Shown: positions 1 to 5,837 of the stretch, in pieces
How positions within the stretch are numbered: the first letter of the stretch is position 1
How the letters are laid out: each line of letters begins with the position of its first letter
Assembly: GCA_002085035.1 (NCBI GenBank)
Contig: MZGM01000070.1
Coordinates: 1-6,765, forward strand
Origin: Candidatus Zhuqueibacterota bacterium 4484_219
Lineage (GTDB): Bacteria > Zhuqueibacterota > JdFR-76 > 4484-219
Direction of reading: 5' to 3'
Length of the DNA stretch: 6,765 nucleotides
Position numbers and translations under genes: made by a program
Notes under the pieces: model-generated
Databases searched by the model: none
Seen by the model: the letters and a program-made list of their open reading frames with translations, nothing else
What the model was told of the DNA's origin: nothing

Positions 1-38
1 TTCTACTAAAGGCAATCTGTAATTTTGGCAATCTACTT

Positions 39-112
39 TAACCGCAGAGAGCACAAAATTCGCCGAGGTTGTTATTTTTTTATGTTTGCGTTCCCAGCGT
101 CCTCTGCGGTTA
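39..112. repeat. Short inverted-repeat element upstream of proC (copy 1)
   Basis: A 74-bp non-coding element bounded by a perfect 11-bp terminal inverted repeat: TAACCGCAGAG at 39-49 and its exact reverse complement CTCTGCGGTTA at 102-112. The interior is AT-rich with a T-run at about 74-81. Beyond the first 11 bp the arms pair poorly. Its ends resemble those of the element in the hisA-hisF gap: the first 20 bases match that copy's left end at about 15 of 20 positions. It contains no open reading frame of note. It looks like a small non-autonomous palindromic repeat (MITE-like or REP-like), but mobility is inferred and not shown. It could also act as an mRNA hairpin in the leader of the proC-led operon. 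Confidence 0.65.
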
Positions 113-149
113 GACACAACTATGTAAACAATGACCAATTATGAAATGA

Positions 150-157
150 AAGGTGAG
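150..157 (+). promoter_or_regulatory. Shine-Dalgarno sequence of proC, fixes the start at 162
   Basis: AAGGTGAG at 150-157 matches the part of the anti-Shine-Dalgarno complement that reads AGGTGA, and sits 4 nt before the ATG at 162. An in-frame GTG at 153 lies inside this site and so is unlikely to be the start. The region upstream (113-149) shows no convincing promoter. Confidence 0.7.
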
Positions 158-161
158 AACC

Positions 162-995
162 ATGCTTTTCAAAAAACGAATTGCAATTATTGGCAGTGGT
201 AATATGGGTAAAGCTTTGCTGGGTGGGATTCTCAAAGCGAAACTCACACCTCCAGAAAATATTATTGCTACCGACGTCCATCCTGGACATTTAGAAAAGG
301 TCGAACAGCAGTGGAAGGTAAAAACTACTACTAATAATGTCGAAGCGGTCAAATTTGCGGATGTGATTATCCTTTGCATAAAGCCGCAAACAATCAGAGA
401 AGTACTAGAGGAAATCAAGGTGGCGTTAGACCCGACACAATTGATCATCACTATTGTGGCAGGGATCAAAACTGAAATGATAACCGAGAAAATTGGCAAG
501 AATAATCCCATTATTCGAGGGATGCCTAACATTGCAGCTCTGGTGGATGAAGCTGCAATCGCAATCTGTTCAGGGAAATACGCCAACTCTACCCACATGG
601 AAATGGCAAAATTGATCTTCGATGCAGTTGGTGAGGTAGTAGTAGTTCAGGAAAAACTGATGGATGCGGTCACCGGCCTGAGCGGAAGCGGCCCGGCATA
701 CATTTACATGGTAATAGAAGCACTAACTGATGGCGGAGTACTAATGGGGTTATCTCGTGAGGTAGCCACTCAATTAGCTACTCAAACTGTATTGGGTTCG
801 GCTAAGTTAGTTCGAGAAACCGGCATGCATCCCGCAGTGTTGCGGGATCAGGTTACTACCCCAGGGGGGACTACTATTACCGCCATTCATGATCTGGAAT
901 CTCATGGCCTCCGCCCAATGCTAATCAGTGCGGTGGCTACTGCCACTAAAAAGTCTCAACAATTAGGCGAAATGTTGCGAAATAAGGTTTCGTAG
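162..995 (+). CDS. proC: Pyrroline-5-carboxylate reductase
   Basis: ProC reduces 1-pyrroline-5-carboxylate to L-proline with NAD(P)H, the last step of proline synthesis, in the cytosol. The 277-residue product has the usual family length. The N-terminal Rossmann fold shows the dinucleotide-binding GSGNMG at residues 11-16, and RGMPN lies at 119-123. The C-terminal dimerisation and substrate domain has TGLSGSGPAY at 171-180 and the family signature LRDQVTTPGGTT at 227-238. The ATG at 162 is preferred over an in-frame GTG at 153 because that GTG falls within the ribosome binding site, and because the protein then begins just before the first beta strand, as in known ProC proteins. It is the first gene seen in the cluster and lies 23 nt before hisH, which suggests cotranscription with the histidine genes. 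The identification is secure from the motifs; the operon link is inferred. Confidence 0.96.
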   Translation: MLFKKRIAIIGSGNMGKALLGGILKAKLTPPENIIATDVHPGHLEKVEQQWKVKTTTNNVEAVKFADVIILCIKPQTIREVLEEIKVALDPTQLIITIVAGIKTEMITEKIGKNNPIIRGMPNIAALVDEAAIAICSGKYANSTHMEMAKLIFDAVGEVVVVQEKLMDAVTGLSGSGPAYIYMVIEALTDGGVLMGLSREVATQLATQTVLGSAKLVRETGMHPAVLRDQVTTPGGTTITAIHDLESHGLRPMLISAVATATKKSQQLGEMLRNKVS

Positions 996-1018
996 AATAC
1001 ATTTGGGAAGATTGTTGT

Positions 1019-1618
1019 ATGATTACCATCATCGATTATGGGATGGGAAATTTACGGAGTGTGGAAAAAGCCCTGCAAAGGGTTAGCTGTACAACCCAGA
1101 TTACCAATAATCCAGAGAAAGTCATCGCTGCAGAGAAATTAGTACTGCCTGGCGTTGGCGCTTTTGGTGAGGCTAAGCACAATCTAGATCGTTTGGGACT
1201 GACCCCGGCAATCTTACAGGCAGTACAAAAAAAAGTACCCCTGTTGGGAATTTGTCTGGGATTTCAATTGCTGTTCGCCCATAGCGAAGAAAATGGCAAC
1301 CACAGTGGATTAGGAATCTTCCCTGGCTCGGTACGATTATTTCCCCAGGGACTGAAAGTTCCCCATATGGGTTGGAATCAGGTGCAAATAGTTCGAAACA
1401 ATAGACTTTTAGAAAATATTCCAGATAACTCATTTTTCTATTTTGCACATTCTTACTACGTTGAATTAGAACCAAATGATTTTGTAATCGGGACTACCGA
1501 ATATGGGCTGAATTTTGTCTCAGTAGTGGGAAAGGATAATATTTGGGGAATGCAATTTCATCCGGAGAAGAGTCAGAAATGGGGGTTAGAGATTCTCAAA
1601 AATTTCAGTCAGGTTTAG
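1019..1618 (+). CDS. hisH: Imidazole glycerol phosphate synthase, glutamine amidotransferase subunit
   Basis: HisH hydrolyses glutamine and passes ammonia through HisF to make imidazole glycerol phosphate and AICAR from PRFAR. The 199-residue protein is a class I glutamine amidotransferase of normal length. It opens with IDYGMGNLRS (residues 5-14), has the oxyanion-strand loop PGVGAF at 44-49, the nucleophile Cys79 in GICLGFQ (77-83), the HisH-typical PHMGWN at 115-120, and the triad partners His181 and Glu183 in QFHPEKSQ (179-186). These HisH-specific blocks separate it from PdxT, TrpG and PurQ. A GGGAAG at 1005-1010 lies 8 nt before the ATG and is a modest ribosome binding site. Its partner hisF is two genes downstream, with hisA between them, the common bacterial order hisH-hisA-hisF. 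Confidence 0.97.
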   Translation: MITIIDYGMGNLRSVEKALQRVSCTTQITNNPEKVIAAEKLVLPGVGAFGEAKHNLDRLGLTPAILQAVQKKVPLLGICLGFQLLFAHSEENGNHSGLGIFPGSVRLFPQGLKVPHMGWNQVQIVRNNRLLENIPDNSFFYFAHSYYVELEPNDFVIGTTEYGLNFVSVVGKDNIWGMQFHPEKSQKWGLEILKNFSQV

Positions 1619-1627
1619 GGGGACACG

Positions 1628-2380
1628 ATGTTAGTAATTCCGGCTATTGATCTCAAAGATGGGCAGTGCGTACGTCTGCGAAGCGGGAAAAAAGAAGATG
1701 TGACCATCTATTCCAGTGAACCCTGGAAAATTGCCCAGAAATGGCAGGCAGCAGGTGCACAGATTTTGCATGTCATCGATCTGGATGGTGCCTTTAGCGG
1801 CAAACCGATCAACCTTGCTGCTTTACAAAAAATTCGCCAGGCTGTGGAGATTCCCATCCAATTTGGTGGAGGCATACGATCATATTCAGACATCCAAAAA
1901 ATGCTTGATCTGGGAATCGACAGGCTCATCCTGGGCACCGCGGTAGTATCATCTCCTGAATGGATTCATCAGATTGTCCAAAACTTTGGAGACAAAATCA
2001 TTATTGCCATCGATGCTCGCAATGGTAAAATTGCTACCGAAGGCTGGGTGCAACTTTCTGATGAGTCGCCAATAACCTTTGCTCGAAAGCTGAGCGAACA
2101 GGGGATCAGAAGGGTCATCTACACAGATATTTCCCGCGACGGCATGCTGGTGGGTCCCAATTTTGACATGACCAAAGAAATAGCCATTCAGAGCAATTTG
2201 AAAATCATTGCAGCAGGCGGCATCTCCAGCTTGGCTGATTTGGAAAAACTTAAACAACTGGAAAAGTTTGGCATCGAAGGAGCTATTGTAGGCAGAGCTC
2301 TTTATGAAGGTCAAATTGACCTTGCGCAAGCTATTAAATGCGTAAGCTTGACGAGTTATCGGGGCTGTATCAAAAGTTAA
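1628..2380 (+). CDS. hisA: ProFAR isomerase (phosphoribosylformimino-5-aminoimidazole carboxamide ribotide isomerase)
   Basis: HisA performs an Amadori rearrangement of ProFAR to PRFAR, the substrate of the HisH-HisF synthase encoded on either side. The 250-residue product is a (beta/alpha)8 barrel. It starts MLVIPAIDLKDG with catalytic Asp8, and has the phosphate-binding GGGIRS at 80-85, the second catalytic Asp129 in AIDAR (127-131), Thr166-Asp167 in YTDISRDG, AAGGIS at 195-200 and VGRALYEG at 221-228. The ribosome binding site AGGGGGA (1617-1623) overlaps the hisH stop codon, so the two genes are probably translationally coupled. The last ten or so residues, after AQAIKC, go beyond the usual HisA core. 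Their codons at 2361-2376 form one arm of a 16-bp inverted repeat flanking the following intergenic element, so this tail may have been supplied by an insertion. Function should not be affected. Confidence 0.97.
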   Translation: MLVIPAIDLKDGQCVRLRSGKKEDVTIYSSEPWKIAQKWQAAGAQILHVIDLDGAFSGKPINLAALQKIRQAVEIPIQFGGGIRSYSDIQKMLDLGIDRLILGTAVVSSPEWIHQIVQNFGDKIIIAIDARNGKIATEGWVQLSDESPITFARKLSEQGIRRVIYTDISRDGMLVGPNFDMTKEIAIQSNLKIIAAGGISSLADLEKLKQLEKFGIEGAIVGRALYEGQIDLAQAIKCVSLTSYRGCIKS

Positions 2381-2494
2381 TGATTTAAGATAACAGCAAA
2401 GAACACAACGGGACATAAAGTAGGCAACGTTTTTATAAATAGATAATTAGCCCTTTGCGAACTTTGCGGTAAAAAAGCCTTTTGATACACCCCC
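2361..2494. repeat. Outer 16-bp inverted repeat spanning the hisA end and the hisA-hisF gap
   Basis: The arm at 2361-2376 (GGGGCTGTATCAAAAG) is the reverse complement of 2479-2494 at 15 of 16 positions; the single mismatch is next to the G/C run. The left arm codes for the final residues of HisA and the right arm is non-coding. Between the arms lies a smaller inverted-repeat element at 2391-2472. If transcribed, the segment could fold into a long hairpin with a 16-bp base stem starting just before the hisA stop. No T-run follows the right arm, so it does not look like a classical intrinsic terminator. It may be the ends of a nested mobile repeat or an operon-internal RNA structure; the sequence does not decide between these. 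Confidence 0.6.
2391..2472. repeat. Degenerate inverted-repeat element in the hisA-hisF gap (copy 2)
   Basis: An 82-bp stretch whose ends pair imperfectly: TAACAGCAAAG at 2391-2401 against CTTTGCGGTAA at 2462-2472 (9 of 11 paired), with similarity going inward to about 16 of 22 positions. The terminal sequences are recognisably the same family as the perfect 11-bp repeat upstream of proC (TAACCGCAGAG), and the AT-rich interior is similar in character. It has no coding capacity worth reporting. It accounts for much of the 209-nt gap that breaks an otherwise tightly packed gene run, which suggests insertion into an ancestral operon. The remaining 95 nt up to hisF (2495-2589) hold only a weak small hairpin and a purine-rich stretch. 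Confidence 0.55.
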
Positions 2495-2528
2495 CAATAC
2501 TTTGGGAGAAACTTTCTTCAAACATATC

Positions 2529-2542
2529 GTCTCTAATGAGAC
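2529..2542 (+). other. Small perfect hairpin in the hisF leader
   Basis: GTCTC at 2529-2533 and GAGAC at 2538-2542 form a perfect 5-bp stem with a 4-nt TAAT loop, 47 nt before the hisF start. No T-tract follows. A repeat this short can arise by chance, so a regulatory role is speculative. Confidence 0.2.
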
Positions 2543-2589
2543 TTGTGTCTGTCCCGAGAGGAACAAAAACAGATATTAATTTAAGAGCA

Positions 2590-3372
2590 ATGTTAGCAAA
2601 ACGAATCATTCCTTGTTTGGACATCGATCGTGGACGGGTGGTTAAAGGAATCAATTTTGTCAATTTAAAAGATGCTGGTGACCCGGTAGAACAAGCCCAA
2701 ATTTACGACGAGGAGGGTGCTGATGAACTGGTATTTTTAGACATCACTGCATCTTCCCAAAATCGAAATATTGTAATTCAGATGGTAGAAAAGGTAGCCG
2801 AGCAGATTTTTATCCCCTTTACAGTGGGCGGTGGCATCCGCAGTCTGGAAAACATACGCCAATTGCTAAAGGCAGGAGCTGACAAAGTTTCGCTCAATAC
2901 CGCAGCAGTATTACAGCCGCAATTAATTCAGGACAGTGCCAAACGCTTTGGTAGTCAGTGCATCGTAGTAGCTATCGATGCCAAACGGGTCAACCTACCA
3001 ACAGGCAGCAGTAATGGCAAGATTTCTTGGGAAGTGTACATTCATGGTGGACGAACGGCGACAAGCAAAGATGTGATTCAATGGGCTCGACAAGTAGCAG
3101 AACTTGGCGCCGGCGAAATTCTTTTAACCAGCATGGACTGTGATGGCACTAAAAACGGCTACGATATCGAACTTACCCGTACCGTTTCAGAAACAGTGAA
3201 TATCCCGGTTATTGCCTCAGGTGGAGCGGGTAATCTTGAACACCTGAGTGAAGTGTTAATAAAAGGAAAAGCAAATGCCGTATTAGCAGCATCCATTTTT
3301 CATTTCCGTGAATACACAATTCAGCAAGCGAAAGAATATTTGCAAAAACAAGGAATAACAGTGAGGCTGTAA
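2590..3372 (+). CDS. hisF: Imidazole glycerol phosphate synthase, cyclase subunit
   Basis: HisF takes ammonia from HisH through its barrel and converts PRFAR to imidazole glycerol phosphate and AICAR; the latter feeds purine synthesis. From the ATG at 2590 the protein has 260 residues, normal for the family. It begins MLAKRIIPCLDIDRGRVVKG with catalytic Asp11. It also has Asp51 in FLDIT, GGGIRS at 80-85, the second catalytic Asp130 in VAIDAKR, LLTSMDCDGTKNGYD at 179-193, and ASGGAG at 209-214. The reading frame stays open upstream to about 2482, but those codons have no family similarity and overlap the repeat arm, so 2590 is chosen as the start. Its ribosome binding site is poor: AAGAG at 2583-2587 leaves only 2 nt of spacing, and a better GAGAGGA (2556-2562) lies 27 nt upstream. 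The gene follows the 209-nt repeat-bearing gap. Confidence 0.96.
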   Translation: MLAKRIIPCLDIDRGRVVKGINFVNLKDAGDPVEQAQIYDEEGADELVFLDITASSQNRNIVIQMVEKVAEQIFIPFTVGGGIRSLENIRQLLKAGADKVSLNTAAVLQPQLIQDSAKRFGSQCIVVAIDAKRVNLPTGSSNGKISWEVYIHGGRTATSKDVIQWARQVAELGAGEILLTSMDCDGTKNGYDIELTRTVSETVNIPVIASGGAGNLEHLSEVLIKGKANAVLAASIFHFREYTIQQAKEYLQKQGITVRL

Positions 3373-3375
3373 TTA

Positions 3376-4392
3376 ATGATCATAGTGATGCAAAAGGGCG
3401 CATCTGAAGCCCAAATTGAACATGTGTTTGAAAGAATCAAGGAGTTAGGCTACAAACCTCATCCTATCTATGGGGTAGAACGGACCGTTATCGGGGCAAT
3501 TGGGGATGAGCGTGGTAAGATGCGGCTACAAGTTCTGGCTTCACTACCAGGAGTGGAAAAAGTTGTTCCTATTTTGCAGCCTTTCAAGTTGGTCAGTAAG
3601 GAGCTGAAAAAAGACCCAACAATAATTTCAGTTGGCGATCTGCGTATTGGTAGTCGTCAGTTCGTTGTAATGGCCGGACCTTGTTCGGTAGAAAGTCGTG
3701 AACAAATTTTGCAAACAGCCAGAGCAGTAAAAAACGCCGGGGCTACAGTGTTGCGAGGTGGCGCCTTTAAACCGCGCACTTCTCCGTACAGCTTTCAAGG
3801 ACTGGAGGAAGAGGGTTTACGGCTATTGGCAGAGGCACGGGAGCAAACAGGATTGTACGTTGTGACCGAAGTCATAACTCCCCATGACGTAGAGCTGGTA
3901 GCAAAATATGCCGACATTTTGCAGATAGGAGCACGAAATATGACCAACTATGCTCTTCTAAAACAAGTGGGTCAGGTGCAAAAACCTGTGCTTCTCAAAC
4001 GCGCAATGATGGCCAAGATTAAAGAGCTACTAATGTCGGCTGAATACATAGTTTCTCAGGGAAATGATAAGGTCATCTTGTGCGAAAGAGGAATTCGGAC
4101 TTTTGAGGAGTACACACGCAACACTTTGGACATCTCGGCTGTTCCCTTACTCAAAGAGCTCAGTCACTTACCAGTGATTGTTGATCCCAGTCACGCCACC
4201 GGAATGCGAAGTTTAATAAAACCCATGGCCAAAGCATCGGTGGCAGCCGGTGCCGATGGTTTGCTCATTGAAGTACACCCCAATCCAGAAGAGGCGTACT
4301 CAGACGGGAAACAGTCCTTGTTACCCGAGCAATTTGCCGAGCTAATGCAAGAAATCCGGGAATACCTCAAAATAGAAAATCGCTATCTTTAA
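3376..4392 (+). CDS. aroF: 3-deoxy-7-phosphoheptulonate (DAHP) synthase with N-terminal regulatory domain
   Basis: DAHP synthase condenses phosphoenolpyruvate with erythrose 4-phosphate, the committed first step of the shikimate pathway. The 338-residue protein aligns from its first residue with the Thermotoga maritima type I-beta enzyme as I recall it. A ferredoxin-like domain occupies about residues 1-70 and contains ERTVIGAIGDER at 35-46. The TIM barrel has AGPCSVES with metal ligand Cys103, KPRTSPYSFQG at 132-142, IQIGARN-like LQIGARN at 182-188, LLKR at 206-209, CERGIRTFE at 236-244, His273 in VDPSHATG, Glu299 in IEVHP and Asp310 in SDGKQSL, which complete the metal site. In the Thermotoga enzyme the N-terminal domain mediates feedback inhibition by tyrosine or phenylalanine, so the same is likely here. 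The start lies 3 nt after the hisF stop, with GAGG (3363-3366) as ribosome binding site. Finding it between hisF and hisI is unusual. The aroF symbol denotes function, not strict orthology to E. coli AroF. Confidence 0.95.
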   Translation: MIIVMQKGASEAQIEHVFERIKELGYKPHPIYGVERTVIGAIGDERGKMRLQVLASLPGVEKVVPILQPFKLVSKELKKDPTIISVGDLRIGSRQFVVMAGPCSVESREQILQTARAVKNAGATVLRGGAFKPRTSPYSFQGLEEEGLRLLAEAREQTGLYVVTEVITPHDVELVAKYADILQIGARNMTNYALLKQVGQVQKPVLLKRAMMAKIKELLMSAEYIVSQGNDKVILCERGIRTFEEYTRNTLDISAVPLLKELSHLPVIVDPSHATGMRSLIKPMAKASVAAGADGLLIEVHPNPEEAYSDGKQSLLPEQFAELMQEIREYLKIENRYL

Positions 4393-4408
4393 CTAAGGAT
4401 CAAATTCT

Positions 4409-4753
4409 ATGGGACTTGTTGAAGAAGTTAAATTTAATGAATCTGGTCTTGTTCCAGCAATTATTCAGGATTACCAAACCAATGAAATCCTGATGCTGGC
4501 CTACATGAACAAGGAAAGTCTGGAGCTAACCTTACAAAATAAACAAACTTATTTCTGGAGTCGTAGTCGTCAGCAATTGTGGCACAAAGGTGAGACTTCT
4601 GGCAATATTCAGCAGGTGAAAGAAATCTATCTCGATTGCGATAACGACACCATTCTAATTAAGGTTCATCAGATAGGAGTGGCTTGTCATACTGGAGCAC
4701 GTAGCTGCTTTTTTAGAAAATTTGATCAATCAGGAAAAGAAATAAGAGGTTAA
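4409..4753 (+). CDS. hisI: Phosphoribosyl-AMP cyclohydrolase (monofunctional)
   Basis: HisI hydrolytically opens the adenine ring of phosphoribosyl-AMP to give ProFAR, the substrate of HisA. The product has 114 residues. It shows the family blocks LMLAYMN at 28-34, FWSRSRQQLWHKGETSGN at 49-66, DCDND at 76-80 and CHTGARSCF at 93-101. Three cysteines, Cys77, Cys93 and Cys100, have the 16- and 7-residue spacing of the zinc ligands in the Methanothermobacter enzyme, and Asp76, Asp78 and Asp80 match the magnesium site. The chain ends soon after this block, so there is no fused HisE pyrophosphohydrolase domain as in enterobacterial HisIE; HisE must be encoded elsewhere. AAGGA at 4395-4399 is the ribosome binding site. 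The thrC start follows 1 nt after the stop. Confidence 0.96.
   Translation: MGLVEEVKFNESGLVPAIIQDYQTNEILMLAYMNKESLELTLQNKQTYFWSRSRQQLWHKGETSGNIQQVKEIYLDCDNDTILIKVHQIGVACHTGARSCFFRKFDQSGKEIRG
4744..4750 (+). promoter_or_regulatory. Shine-Dalgarno sequence of thrC, supports its GTG start
   Basis: AAGAGGT at 4744-4750 lies inside the last hisI codons and 4 nt before the GTG at 4755. This supports the non-ATG start and suggests translational coupling of thrC to hisI. Confidence 0.6.
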
Positions 4754-4754
4754 C

Positions 4755-5837
4755 GTGGTTAGCTTAATAGAAAAATACAGAGACTTTTTGCCGGTAAGCA
4801 AAAATACCCCTATAGTCAGTTTGCAGGAGGGTAACACACCTTTGTTAGAAGCTCCCCGATTGGCACAAGCAATTAATTTTCCAGGAGAACTGTACTTGAA
4901 GTACGATGGTGCCAATCCCACGGGTTCTTTTAAAGACAGAGGGATGACGGTGGCAGTTTCAAAAGCTGTGGAAGATAAAGTTCAGGCGGTTATTTGTGCT
5001 TCTACAGGGAATACTTCAGCTTCTGCTGCTGCCTATGCTTCGCGTGCCGGTTTGAAATGTATTGTGTTAATCCCTGAAGGCGCCATTGCTTCTGGCAAAT
5101 TGGCACAAGTAATAATTGCCGGAGCTAAAATTGTTCCTATCAAAGACAACTTTGACAAAGCACTGACTTTGGTCAGAGAGATTGTTGAAAAATACCATCT
5201 TCGCTTGGTTAATTCTCTCAATCCTCATCGAATTGAAGGCCAGAAGACTGCTTCATTCGAGATTTGTGATGAATTGAAAAATGCACCAGATTTCCTGGCA
5301 CTGCCGGTAGGGAATGCTGGCAATATTACTGCTTACTGGAAAGGATTTAGGGAATATCATGCGGTTGGAAGGATTTCTCGCCTGCCCAGAATGCTGGGCT
5401 TCCAAGCTGAGGGAGCCGCTCCCATTGTTCATGGGCGAGTATTTGAGCATCCTGAAACTATTGCTACTGCCATTCGTATCGGCAACCCGGCCAGTTGGCA
5501 GAAAGCCGTTGCTGCTAGAGATGAATCACAAGGGCTTATTGATAGTGTAAGCGATGAGCAAATTCTGGAAGCCTATCAGTTATTAGCTCATTGCGAGGGA
5601 GTTTTTTCTGAACCTGCTTCTGCTGCTTCAGTAGCAGGAGTGAAAAAATTAGCCGAGAAAGGCTTTTTTAAAGACAATCACCAAGTAGTTTGTGTTCTTA
5701 CTGGGCATGGTTTAAAGGATCCGGAACGAGCAGCCTCTCTCCTACCCCCGCAACAGGCAGTTCAACCCACGCTGGAGGCAGTAGTGGAGGCTATTGAGTT
5801 AACGGAAAACTATCAGTTTCAAGAAAAACCGCAATGA
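4755..5837 (+). CDS. thrC: Threonine synthase
   Basis: ThrC converts O-phospho-L-homoserine and water to L-threonine and phosphate using pyridoxal phosphate. The 360-residue chain is the short form typical of Bacillus and Thermus rather than the longer E. coli or yeast type. LQEGNTPLL is at 23-31, the PLP-binding Lys60 sits in GSFKDRGM (57-64), STGNTSASAAAYA is at 83-95, the phosphate-binding loop GNAGN is at 186-190, SEPASAAS is at 285-292 and TGHGLKD is at 316-322. The start is a GTG placed 1 nt after hisI, backed by a good ribosome binding site. About 30 residues follow TGHGLKDPE, rich in Pro, Gln and Glu, which is a modest C-terminal tail. Its stop overlaps the thrB start in an ATGA, pairing two consecutive steps of the pathway. 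Other fold-type II enzymes such as serine or threonine dehydratases are less likely given the GSFKDRG context and the thrB neighbour. Confidence 0.95.
   Translation: MVSLIEKYRDFLPVSKNTPIVSLQEGNTPLLEAPRLAQAINFPGELYLKYDGANPTGSFKDRGMTVAVSKAVEDKVQAVICASTGNTSASAAAYASRAGLKCIVLIPEGAIASGKLAQVIIAGAKIVPIKDNFDKALTLVREIVEKYHLRLVNSLNPHRIEGQKTASFEICDELKNAPDFLALPVGNAGNITAYWKGFREYHAVGRISRLPRMLGFQAEGAAPIVHGRVFEHPETIATAIRIGNPASWQKAVAARDESQGLIDSVSDEQILEAYQLLAHCEGVFSEPASAASVAGVKKLAEKGFFKDNHQVVCVLTGHGLKDPERAASLLPPQQAVQPTLEAVVEAIELTENYQFQEKPQ

Noticed and set aside
11..34. Direct repeat GGCAATCT at 11-18 and 27-34
   Set aside because: Eight bases repeated twice at the window edge is too short to interpret and has no accompanying structure.
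81..88. TATGTTTG, a match to the Bacteroidetes -7 promoter motif TAnnTTTG
   Set aside because: No TTG or TTTG is found at the expected distance upstream, the match falls inside the repeat element, and nothing else identifies the organism as a Bacteroidetes member.
153..161. GTG at 153 as the proC start
   Set aside because: It lies within the AAGGTGAG ribosome binding site of the ATG at 162 and adds only three residues with no family support.
110..598. Minus-strand open frame of 162 codons opposite proC
   Set aside because: It mirrors a well-supported gene on the other strand, resembles no family known to me and has no visible ribosome binding site.
670..700. GC-rich potential hairpin within proC
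   Set aside because: It encodes the conserved TGLSGSGPAY motif; the G and C repeats follow from the Gly, Ser and Pro codons.
2543..2579. TTGTGT and TATTAA as a sigma70-type promoter before hisF
   Set aside because: The spacing is about 25 nt, too long for a normal promoter, and both boxes are weak matches in an AT-rich region.
2482..2589. An in-frame upstream extension of hisF of 36 codons from a TTG
   Set aside because: The codons show no family similarity, begin inside the right arm of the inverted repeat, and would give an abnormally long HisF. The family N-terminus MLAKRIIPCLD starts at 2590.
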